Assembly: GCA_023443925.1 (NCBI GenBank) | Contig: JAEZSL010000027.1 | Location: 1-7,556, forward strand | DNA: 7,556 nucleotides | Reading direction: 5' to 3' | DNA from: Bacillota bacterium | GTDB taxonomy: Bacteria; Bacillota_A; Clostridia; Lachnospirales; Lachnospiraceae | Part shown: positions 1 through 5,110 of the stretch, piece after piece | Numbering within the stretch: position 1 is the first letter of the stretch | Layout: every line of letters begins with the position of its first letter | Position numbers and translations under genes: made by a program | The notes under the pieces: model-generated | What the model was told of the DNA's origin: nothing | The model's input: only the letters and a program-made list of their open reading frames with translations | Database searches by the model: none

Positions 1-295
1 AGTGGTCCAGCCCTCCGTTTTTTATTTTTACCGGAAGATCATTAATCCCAAAAAAGAATATTACCATATTCAGCGCATTGATTAAGGAAAACGTACCGAT
101 AAAAATCATCATTTCTCCTTTTGTCCAGCCTCCGATGGTTTCTACCTGGGAGTAAATTGACTGAAATAATAACAGCTGTATTAGAAATAATGTCCCATCT
201 ACAAAAAAAGCTCCAAAAAAGGACAAGCGAAAAACCATCATATGGGATAGCTTCATTCTGACCAGAGTACATAAAAACCTAAAATTCCTGTTCAT
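1..295 (-). CDS. ABC-2 family exporter permease, second subunit (partial, C-terminus off the window)
   Basis: Only the first 98 codons are present; the frame is open to the left edge. The ATG at 295-293 overlaps the TGA of the upstream permease (ATGA, 4 bp), and a purine-rich GAGGGGGTGGGA sits just before it, so translation is probably coupled. The peptide starts MNRNFRFLCTLVRMKL. A first membrane segment spans about residues 24-46, then comes the loop IYSQVETIGGWTKGE (47-61), a second membrane segment at about 63-83, and a cytoplasmic NDLPVKIKNGGLD (85-97). A short loop with I-x-x-G-x-L-D after the second helix is typical of ABC-2 permeases of the DUF990 (PF06182) type. With the neighbouring ATPase and permease it should form a heterodimeric membrane channel for export. 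Substrate unknown. A competing frame at 42-272 is a shadow. Confidence 0.88.
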   Translation of the reverse strand, partial: MNRNFRFLCTLVRMKLSHMMVFRLSFFGAFFVDGTLFLIQLLLFQSIYSQVETIGGWTKGEMMIFIGTFSLINALNMVIFFFGINDLPVKIKNGGLDH

Positions 296-1176
296 ATTCC
301 CACCCCCTCATACCTGACCCGAAGTCTGTTATATGTTATTTTATTTAGTACCATAAATAGAACGCTCCACCCGGTCAGGATAAATAAGCCTGGAATTCCT
401 TCCCCTGTATTCTGTCCCAGAAGCAGCATAGAAGGCAGGTAGGTTACATAATAAAATGGAAAAAACCGCATAACAGAAATCACAGTCTCCGGCAGCAGGG
501 AAAGCGGCAGCATAGTTCCGGTAATAAAAGCCACCAGGCTATTTTTAATCATTAAAAACAGCTGGATATCCTGAAATTTTAACGTTAATATTCCTAAAAA
601 ATAATTCAGCTGCACCATAAAAATAAGTCCCATCAGGATCATAAGGATGCTAAGAAATATTACCCCGGTATTATGTGTAAAGGTAAAGCGGATTCCAAAC
701 AGAAAAATCCATACAGCTGCCGCCCCCAAATTAAACATGGAATAAAAGGAAGCTGCTCCCCAGGTCTGGGCTAAAAAATACTTTTCAATATGAATTGGAA
801 CAACCATGTATTTCGAGAAACTTCCTTCCCGGATTCTTCCGCTGATCTCCCCGCTCACCCCATCGGACATCTCCATTTGTGATAAAAATGAACTAATAAT
901 ATAGTAAGACAGCATGGAGTCAAATTGAAAACCCGCTACTGTTTCCCGCTCACCGAATATGGTACCCCATATGATATAGGCAAATAAAATCTTTATAATA
1001 GTAAACACCATATTAAAAGCAATATCAAACCGCCAGGCAAGCTGGGCTTTATAAGTAATTTTGGCAACTTCAGCATATTTTCTGTTTTGGTGCAGCAATC
1101 TTTTAACCCAGCTTCCTGGATTCCCTTTTCTGGTTTTTACTTTCTCCCGGTGCCCGGTATTCCCATTTTCCTTCAT
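292..1176 (-). CDS. ABC-2 family exporter permease, first subunit
   Basis: A 294-residue integral membrane protein. The first 47 residues are basic and cytoplasmic, then about six hydrophobic segments follow, near residues 52-72, 86-103, 140-162, 170-192, 208-232 and 262-280. After the second segment comes SGEISGRIREGSFSKYMVVP (residues 108-127), the cytoplasmic I-R-x-G-S motif with a P shortly after that marks DUF990/PF06182-type ABC-2 permeases. The ATG at 1176 is preceded by GGGAG about 7 nt upstream, supporting this start. The N-terminal tail is about 30 residues longer than is common in the family, so an internal start cannot be excluded, although no internal Met precedes membrane segment 1 until residue 56. 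It lies 72 bp after the ATPase gene and overlaps the second permease by 4 bp, so the three form one transcription unit. Related sets have been linked to export of toxic compounds such as viologens; the substrate here is unknown. Confidence 0.88.
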   Translation of the reverse strand: MKENGNTGHREKVKTRKGNPGSWVKRLLHQNRKYAEVAKITYKAQLAWRFDIAFNMVFTIIKILFAYIIWGTIFGERETVAGFQFDSMLSYYIISSFLSQMEMSDGVSGEISGRIREGSFSKYMVVPIHIEKYFLAQTWGAASFYSMFNLGAAAVWIFLFGIRFTFTHNTGVIFLSILMILMGLIFMVQLNYFLGILTLKFQDIQLFLMIKNSLVAFITGTMLPLSLLPETVISVMRFFPFYYVTYLPSMLLLGQNTGEGIPGLFILTGWSVLFMVLNKITYNRLRVRYEGVGI

Positions 1177-1191
1177 AATAAACTCCCATCT

Positions 1192-1207
1192 GTGCGCTTA
1201 GGCGCAC
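1192..1207 (-). other. Small GC-rich hairpin upstream of the permease ribosome site
   Basis: A perfect 6-bp inverted repeat, GTGCGC and GCGCAC, around a 4-nt loop, ending 15 bp before the permease ATG. No U-tract follows in the transcribed direction, so it is not an intrinsic terminator. It lies next to the GGGAG ribosome site and could tune translation or protect processed mRNA ends. The repeat is seen; the role is inference. Confidence 0.4.
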
Positions 1208-1221
1208 GTATAATCAAGATG

Positions 1222-1247
1222 TTGAAAAACTGTATTTCGTTTTTCAA
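1222..1247 (-). other. AT-rich hairpin directly after the ATPase stop codon
   Basis: A perfect 9-bp inverted repeat (TTGAAAAAC and GTTTTTCAA) around an 8-nt loop, starting 1 bp beyond the ATPase TAG at 1249-1251. It lacks a following U-run on the minus strand, so it is a poor terminator. Its position between an ATPase gene and its permease gene suggests a processing or stability element that could set their protein ratio. The function is inferred only. Confidence 0.4.
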
Positions 1248-1248
1248 A

Positions 1249-2229
1249 CTATCCCCCGTTTCTGTCGGCATAGATTTTCTCTACCACATTGCCGATATCC
1301 TCCTCTTCAATAGCAATATCGTTTACTTCACAAGTGTTTAACAGCTCCTTTAAAATATTTTGAACCTGGCCTCTTTCCGCTATAAAAGACAGCTTATAAG
1401 GGCTTTCCTCCAAGACCGTACAGGTTTCCGGCAGACTTAAGCAGGTTTTCTGTTCAAAGGAAACGCTTACCTTTTTATGTGTCTGGAATTTATCAAATAA
1501 CGGTCCGGTTTCCCCGTCATATATCTTGTTTCCGTTATTAATCACCACGCAACGTCTGCACAGGCTCTTAATATCCTCCATATAGTGGGAAGTGAGGATT
1601 ATGGTTGTGCCCTTTTGTTCATTTACTTCCTTTAAGAAACTACGGATCTGTTTCTGCGCCACCGCATCCAGCCCTATGGTAGGTTCATCTAAAAATAGTA
1701 CTCTGGGGTTATGCAAAAGGGCAACAATTAATTCCATCTTCATACGTTCCCCAAGAGACAGCGTGCGCACCTGGACATCCAGATACTCTGAAACTTTAAA
1801 GAGTTTAATGAAATAATCCAGGTTTCTTTTATACTCTTCATCGGTTATACCATATAATTCTTTAAATAACAGAAAAGTATCCGCTGCCGTCAATTCGAAA
1901 AAGAGCTGGCTCTTCTGCCCCATAACGACTGCATACTGTCTTTTAAAGGCATTCTCCAGTTTATTAGGGTAATATCCAAGTACAGATATTTCACCGGCAG
2001 TAGGGGCTATGATTCCGGTAAGCATTTTGACCAGAGTAGTCTTGCCTGCGCCGTTTGGACCGATCAGCCCTACAAACTCACCCTCTCCTATGGTTAAATT
2101 AAAATCTGAAACCGCATTCTTTGTTATATATTCCCGTTTAAAAAGGCTCTTAAGGCTGCCTTTTAGACCGGCATCCTTTTTATACCGTTTATAGGATTTT
2201 GTCAGCCGGTTTGCCGTTATAATATTCAT
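1249..2229 (-). CDS. ABC exporter ATP-binding protein
   Basis: Nucleotide-binding subunit that should hydrolyse ATP to drive the two permeases encoded after it. All cassette motifs are present (residues counted from the upstream Met at 2241): Walker A GPNGAGKTT (61-69), Q-loop Gln in VVMGQKSQ (Q109), ABC signature LSLGE (161-165), Walker B VLFLDEP (181-187) with D-loop GLD (190-192), and switch His in LTSHYMED (H219). The insert KDAGLKGSLKSLFKREY (22-38) before the core strand and the roughly 85-residue C-terminal extension after the switch region are usual for ATPases paired with DUF990-type permeases. Two starts are possible, ATG at 2241 or at 2229. Neither has a clear Shine-Dalgarno. I chose 2229 because MNIITANRLTKSY fits the family's usual N-terminus better. 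An 8-bp inverted repeat lies just upstream. No convincing promoter was found immediately upstream. Confidence 0.93.
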   Translation of the reverse strand: MNIITANRLTKSYKRYKKDAGLKGSLKSLFKREYITKNAVSDFNLTIGEGEFVGLIGPNGAGKTTLVKMLTGIIAPTAGEISVLGYYPNKLENAFKRQYAVVMGQKSQLFFELTAADTFLLFKELYGITDEEYKRNLDYFIKLFKVSEYLDVQVRTLSLGERMKMELIVALLHNPRVLFLDEPTIGLDAVAQKQIRSFLKEVNEQKGTTIILTSHYMEDIKSLCRRCVVINNGNKIYDGETGPLFDKFQTHKKVSVSFEQKTCLSLPETCTVLEESPYKLSFIAERGQVQNILKELLNTCEVNDIAIEEEDIGNVVEKIYADRNGG

Positions 2230-2245
2230 GTCACATACCATTTTG

Positions 2246-2265
2246 ATCGCAGTACAAACTGCGAT
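2246..2265 (-). promoter_or_regulatory. Perfect inverted repeat abutting the ABC ATPase start
   Basis: ATCGCAGT and ACTGCGAT form perfect 8-bp arms around the 4-nt spacer ACAA, ending 4 bp from the ATG at 2241 and 16 bp from the ATG at 2229. As DNA it is a plausible operator for a dimeric repressor. As RNA it would form a hairpin exactly where a ribosome binding site should be, and no good Shine-Dalgarno is visible there. Either way it is well placed to control the ABC exporter operon. The repeat is seen directly; the role is inference. Confidence 0.5.
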
Positions 2266-2416
2266 ATTGCCGCAAAAATATGATGTATAGAATATATTTG
2301 CAGCATCCTTTCTTTGATTTTTTAAATTCCAATTACATTCTAAAGCAGTGCTTAAGGTACTTTACATATTCCCTATAAGATCTCATTTGTCCGTTGAACC
2401 GCAATTCCTGAAATAT
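2266..2416. other. Spacer between terminator-like hairpin and ABC operon
   Basis: About 150 bp of A/T-rich sequence with no protein-like gene on either strand. It holds an imperfect palindrome AAGCAGTGCTT (2343-2353) and, on the minus strand, a purine run AAAGAAAGG that directly abuts an ATG at 2306 opening a 26-codon frame (see findings). I could not find a -35/-10 pair with good spacing, so the start of the ABC operon transcript is unresolved. Confidence 0.35.
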
Positions 2417-2491
2417 AAAAAAATGCCCCAGGTATATCAATCTGCCTTTTCTTTTAAAATTACTTTTAAAAGCGCAGACTGAACCTGGGGC
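2417..2491 (-). terminator. Large hairpin with U-tract, candidate intrinsic terminator
   Basis: Outer arms GCCCCAGGT (2425-2433) and ACCTGGGGC (2483-2491) pair perfectly. Inside them TCTGC (2441-2445) pairs with GCAGA (2474-2478), and CTTTTAAAA (2451-2459) with TTTTAAAAG (2464-2472) around a 4-nt loop. Read on the minus strand, the outer stem is followed after one A by seven consecutive T (plus-strand A-run 2417-2423), as in rho-independent termination. It lies downstream of a simpler terminator at 2552-2584 and 184 bp before the ABC ATPase gene. The internal structure is far longer than termination needs, so it may also be a stable RNA element. Confidence 0.65.
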
Positions 2492-2551
2492 TTATATTGT
2501 CATAACGTTACGGCTGACGGGTTTCTTTCCAAAAAACTTATAAAGATTCCT

Positions 2552-2584
2552 ATAAAAAAACAAAGAGTTTGCTCCGCAAACTCT
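2552..2584 (-). terminator. Intrinsic terminator of the 2851 transcript
   Basis: A perfect 9-bp stem, AGAGTTTGC (2564-2572) and GCAAACTCT (2576-2584), with a 3-nt loop. On the minus strand it is followed by TTGTTTTTTTAT. This is a textbook rho-independent terminator for transcription from high to low coordinates. It would end the transcript started by the promoter at 2858-2886, about 300 nt from the predicted start. Confidence 0.85.
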
Positions 2585-2770
2585 CCCGCCAAGTGTGGTG
2601 TTAAATCACACTTTTACATCAAACACCATATACGGTTTGACAAATATATTAAATGGTTATTCAGCAGTCTGTAAGGTAGATGTGACAGGGAATTATACAA
2701 AAGTATAAGCCCTGCAAGGCACAGAAATAGATAACAGCTTTCACTGTTACGGATTACCGCCCTTTTCCAA

Positions 2771-2809
2771 CTATTTAGTTGTAATCTCCGATACAGACAC
2801 AATTAACAT
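2771..2809 (-). CDS. Possible 12-residue leader peptide
   Basis: ATG at 2809 opens MLIVSVSEITTK and stops at TAG (2771-2773). It is preceded by GGAAAGG with a 7-nt gap, a better ribosome site than the ABC ATPase has, and lies about 40 nt after the predicted transcript start. The 5' arm of the RNA closing stem (2812-2818) covers the last two G of this ribosome site, so folding and translation would compete. Such short translated leaders ahead of a terminator occur in attenuation of resistance genes. Nothing proves translation here; the frame is short enough to occur by chance. Confidence 0.25.
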   Translation of the reverse strand: MLIVSVSEITTK

Positions 2810-2857
2810 ATAATAACCTTTCCTTTCATTTCATTTTATTAAACAATTTATATAAAC

Positions 2858-2886
2858 ATAATAGTTAAAACCGCCTGTTTTGTCAA
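2858..2886 (-). promoter_or_regulatory. Near-consensus sigma-A promoter
   Basis: On the minus strand TTGACA (2881-2886) is followed after exactly 17 bp by TATTAT (2858-2863), one base from the TATAAT consensus. Predicted transcript start is about 2851. It lies 91 bp after the MATE stop codon and faces the structured RNA and, beyond it, the ABC operon. This is the best promoter match in the window. Confidence 0.85.
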
Positions 2887-2976
2887 GTCAAAGCAGTTAT
2901 CCAATCATATTATTTTTTAGTGCCTTATTTTTAAGTGAAGCGGCCTAAAAGAAGTTCTACTCAATAATCAGCGATT

Positions 2977-4338
2977 CTATCGAGTAACATTCCTAACCCA
3001 TTTATAGGATTTATACCTTAGAGTGGTAAGCGGAAGTTTGATAATCTCATCGCTCATAATAATCATATAGACCAAAGGTATTGGTAATTTCCATACAAAA
3101 GCTGCCAGGGCTCCAAACAGGATAGAACATCCCCAGAGAGTCGTAGCGTCTAAAATCAAACCAAACCTGGTATCGCCGCCTGCACGGAATACCCCAACTA
3201 CCATAGTTGTGTTATAAGCCTGTCCTAATGCAAAATAGGACATGACAAACATCATGATATTCAGATAGTATTTCGCATCCTGGCTTAAAGTCATCTGGCT
3301 CTGGGCAATCCTGGATACCCCCAGAATAACAAGGGAACCGATAACACCTACGACTAGAGTCAGCCGGATAAATCTCTTAGCATATACCTTGGCCAGTTCT
3401 TCTTTCTGCTCCCCTATCGCTTTGCCTATTATTATTGCAGTCGCATTGGCAATTCCGAAAGCAACTACCATAGCAAGCTGCCTGGTTACCTGGGTTACAG
3501 AGCTGGCTGCTACTACCGGACTTCCTAAATGTCCGATGATGGCAGCATTAGCAGCAGTACCTGCTCCCCAGATCAATTCATTTAACATAACAGGAATGGA
3601 AAAAATAAGAAAATCCTTCAATAGAACTTTATCTATTTCAAACAGATCTTTAAAATGAAACCGTACCATTCTGTTAATCTTCCTGGCATAAAACCAGACT
3701 ATGATTAACTCTGCAATCCTGGCTATTAAGGTAGCCAGTGCTGCTCCCCGGACACCCATTGGTTCCAGGCCGAATAATCCGAATATGAAAATGGCATTCA
3801 GAATCACGTTAATAATCAGAGAAACGGAATAAACCACGGTTGAAATAATAACTCTTTCCACACTTCTCATTACATTCAGATAAATCATCGTAATGGCTAC
3901 AAATATGTAAGATAAACCTATTATCTTTAAATACTCCACTCCCTCTTTTAAAACAGCCTCTTCCGCGGTAAACAGCTTCATTATGGGAATAGGAAACAAA
4001 AGCGCTGCCACTGTAAAAATAACAGCTATAAGTATTGCAAAACGCATCGTGATTGCAAGAATCTTTTCAATGGAACGGATATCCTTTTTTCCCCAGTACT
4101 GTGCGGTCAGTACGGCAGCTCCGGAGGTTAGTCCAAAGAAAATCAGTGTCATAATAAACTGAACTTGTCCTGCCAGGGAGGCCGCGGAAAGTGAAGTCTC
4201 ACCCACCTGACCTAACATAATAACATCGGCAGAGGTAACCCCCACATTGATCAGATTCTGCAATGCCATTGGCAGTACCAGCACAAACACTAATTTATAG
4301 AATGCCTTTTTTTCTTCTCTGTCATTTATATGTGTCAT
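2977..4338 (-). CDS. MATE family multidrug efflux transporter
   Basis: A 453-residue polytopic membrane protein, the usual length and roughly twelve-helix pattern for MATE cation-coupled drug exporters. Family features: an N-terminal LPMALQNLINVGVTSADVIM (residues 22-41) entering helix 1; GLEPMGVRGAALATLIARI (190-208) near the end of the first half; and GVFRAGGDTRFG (382-393), the conserved R-x-G-G-D-T turn of the second half. The second six-helix bundle starts near 242 with DFLIFSIPVMLNELIW, echoing the first, as expected of the family's internal duplication. The ATG at 4338 has AAAGGAG 7 nt upstream. It follows the marR-like gene by 44 bp with no terminator between, so the two are probably co-transcribed and the regulator controls the pump. 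It should extrude cationic or amphipathic drugs in exchange for sodium or protons; coupling ion and substrates cannot be told. Confidence 0.95.
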   Translation of the reverse strand: MTHINDREEKKAFYKLVFVLVLPMALQNLINVGVTSADVIMLGQVGETSLSAASLAGQVQFIMTLIFFGLTSGAAVLTAQYWGKKDIRSIEKILAITMRFAILIAVIFTVAALLFPIPIMKLFTAEEAVLKEGVEYLKIIGLSYIFVAITMIYLNVMRSVERVIISTVVYSVSLIINVILNAIFIFGLFGLEPMGVRGAALATLIARIAELIIVWFYARKINRMVRFHFKDLFEIDKVLLKDFLIFSIPVMLNELIWGAGTAANAAIIGHLGSPVVAASSVTQVTRQLAMVVAFGIANATAIIIGKAIGEQKEELAKVYAKRFIRLTLVVGVIGSLVILGVSRIAQSQMTLSQDAKYYLNIMMFVMSYFALGQAYNTTMVVGVFRAGGDTRFGLILDATTLWGCSILFGALAAFVWKLPIPLVYMIIMSDEIIKLPLTTLRYKSYKWVRNVTR

Positions 4339-4382
4339 GAATATTCTCCTTTAAATATTTTATCCGTTTCGGCCTCAAAAGG

Positions 4383-4916
4383 TCACGGTATCTCAATATC
4401 CATGGCCGTATGGAGTGCGCTGGTCAGTACTTCATTAATTTGTGTAAACTTTTCCCTGTCTTCCGGCAGAAGGGCGCTAAAAGCTTTCTCTTCGGCTAAT
4501 TTAAGTTCCTCTGCCATATGGGACGTAAATACAATACCTGCTTCCGTCAGAAATAATTCTACATTACGTTTATCTTCCATAGATTGTCTTTTTACAGCCA
4601 ATCCCTTGCTGACTAGTACCTGAATGATACTGGATACGGACTGTTTGGGATAACTATAGGTCTCACATATATACCGCTGGGTACATCCTTTCGGATTCTC
4701 CAGCATGGTTCTTAGGACAAACAGGGCTGAACTGGTCAGATCAAATCTCTTTGCAAATTCCATGTACAGCCTTTCTACCAGTAACCACTGGGTATACCAG
4801 CTTTCTATCTGCTGAGGAATCAGCTTTTCTCCCTTATCAGATTCCGCTGCCTTTATTTTTGCTGTTCCTGCATTCGGTTCCATAGCAACATTCGGTTCCA
4901 TTAAATCCGGTTCCAT
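4383..4916 (-). CDS. MarR family transcriptional regulator
   Basis: Winged-helix DNA-binding protein, 177 residues from the chosen ATG. The core runs from about residue 36. QWLLVERLYMEFAKRFDLTSS holds the dimerisation helix and lead-in, TQRYICETYSYPKQSVSSII (79-98) is the helix-turn-helix, and VKRQSMEDKRNVELFLTEAG (108-127) is the wing, with the family's D-x-R and L-T-E-x-G pattern. A C-terminal helix of about 45 residues completes the dimer interface. The ATG at 4916 has GGAG six nt upstream. An in-frame GTG at 4964 would add 16 residues but has no such site. The first 35 residues are extra to the usual 140-150-residue fold and contain MEP repeats. It probably represses itself and the MATE pump encoded 44 bp downstream, releasing DNA on binding a drug-like ligand. 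Ligand unknown. Confidence 0.92.
   Translation of the reverse strand: MEPDLMEPNVAMEPNAGTAKIKAAESDKGEKLIPQQIESWYTQWLLVERLYMEFAKRFDLTSSALFVLRTMLENPKGCTQRYICETYSYPKQSVSSIIQVLVSKGLAVKRQSMEDKRNVELFLTEAGIVFTSHMAEELKLAEEKAFSALLPEDREKFTQINEVLTSALHTAMDIEIP
4871..4916 (-). repeat. Short direct repeats encoding MEP units
   Basis: A 13-bp unit CATTCGGTTCCAT occurs at 4871-4883 and 4889-4901, with a near copy ending at 4916. The copies are 18 and 15 bp apart, so the reading frame is kept. Each encodes M-E-P (plus N in two), giving the peptide MEPDLMEPNVAMEPN, and each supplies an in-frame ATG. This looks like local tandem duplication in an unstructured N-terminal tail; unit number may vary between strains. 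Confidence 0.6.
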
Positions 4917-4987
4917 GTTATTCTCCATTCCTGCTCTATAATTATATGTACTTTCCTCAAACACATATTTTAATTAATTTCACATTA

Positions 4988-5001
4988 GTCCGACATAGGA
5001 C
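4988..5001 (-). promoter_or_regulatory. Inverted repeat at the marR-MATE transcript start, possible operator
   Basis: GTCC and GGAC arms flank a 6-bp spacer between the -10 box and the predicted start site (about 4995). A repressor bound here would block initiation. The arms are short, so chance is possible; autoregulation by the MarR-type protein is inferred from context. Confidence 0.3.
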
Positions 5002-5030
5002 AAAATAACATTTTTCCCCGTAAATGTCAA
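5002..5030 (-). promoter_or_regulatory. Sigma-A promoter of the marR-MATE operon
   Basis: Minus-strand TTGACA (5025-5030) and TATTTT (5002-5007) are spaced by exactly 17 bp. The predicted start near 4995 gives a leader of about 80 nt before the chosen ATG. It sits just after the terminator of the kinase gene, so the marR-MATE pair has its own transcription unit. Confidence 0.75.
5008..5027 (-). promoter_or_regulatory. 20-bp inverted repeat between -35 and -10, possible MarR operator
   Basis: ACATTT (5008-5013) and AAATGT (5022-5027) form perfect 6-bp arms around an 8-bp spacer and fill the gap between the two promoter boxes. Length and symmetry suit a MarR dimer site, and the location suits repression by occlusion. 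Binding is inferred from the adjacent regulator gene. Confidence 0.45.
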
Positions 5031-5053
5031 TCAAATAATGTGTTATTGCATCA

Positions 5054-5102
5054 AAAAGCTCCGGTTTGACCAGGCTTTCAGCCATCCTAAACCGGAGCTT
5101 TT
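5054..5102 (-). terminator. Intrinsic terminator after the histidine kinase gene
   Basis: A perfect 14-bp stem pairs AAAAGCTCCGGTTT (5054-5067) with AAACCGGAGCTTTT (5089-5102). The 21-nt loop carries a small second stem, GGCT/AGCC (5073-5083). On the minus strand it ends in a run of five T. It lies 8 bp past the kinase stop codon and separates the two-component operon from marR. Confidence 0.9.
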
Positions 5103-5110
5103 CTAATTAA

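Larger units (their letters stand above)
2552..2851 (-). ncRNA. Candidate structured RNA or attenuated leader, unrecognised family
   Basis: Bounded by a near-consensus promoter and an intrinsic terminator, with no convincing long reading frame. Minus-strand pairings I could find: closing stem GGTTATT (2812-2818) with AATAACC (2655-2661); stem GTCTGTA (2792-2798) with TACAGAC (2667-2673). Inside these lie three hairpin domains: GATTAC (2781-2786) with GTAATC (2752-2757), capped by a small AACT/AGTT hairpin; TAACAG/CTGTTA (2732-2749); and a two-part stem at 2681-2723 (TGTG/CACA, CAGGG/CCCTG, then TTATAC/GTATAA with a 4-nt loop). Two more hairpins follow, TCAAAC/GTTTGA (2619-2640) and AAGTGTG/CACACTT (2591-2613), then the terminator. 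I do not recognise a known riboswitch core, T-box, SRP RNA, tmRNA or RNase P RNA, and the multi-hairpin interior is unlike the 6S rod. It could be a free small RNA or the leader of the ABC operon. The pairings were read by eye, not energy-tested. Confidence 0.5.

Noticed and set aside
42..272. 76-residue open frame on the minus strand
   Set aside because: It is out of frame with the real permease start at 295, which continues to the window edge with a clean ABC-2 permease sequence and ATGA coupling.
1087..1341. Plus-strand open frames such as 1087-1341, 1592-1816, 2009-2194, 3389-3658, 4330-4623, 5751-5990, 6312-6533 and 7324-7545
   Set aside because: Each lies antisense to a well-supported minus-strand gene and shows no recognisable motif.
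2425..2491. CRISPR repeat or insertion-sequence end
   Set aside because: There is one copy only in the window, no spacers, no transposase and no visible target-site duplication; the U-tract fits a terminator better.
2614..2802. 62-residue open frame on the minus strand
   Set aside because: It needs a TTG start without a Shine-Dalgarno, shows no protein family character, and lies across paired arms of the candidate RNA.
2552..2851. Identification of the RNA as 6S RNA, T-box, or a named riboswitch
   Set aside because: No T-box sequence or familiar riboswitch core was seen. 6S RNA forms one long rod with a central bubble, whereas this has three internal hairpins and a 30-nt tail before the closing stem.
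2887..2979. Terminator directly after the MATE gene
   Set aside because: Only short imperfect pairings (for example AATC/GATT) occur, without a U-tract; transcripts from the MATE operon may read on to the terminator at 2564-2584.
4917..4964. GTG start at 4964 for the MarR protein
   Set aside because: It has no ribosome site, while the ATG at 4916 has GGAG at the right distance.
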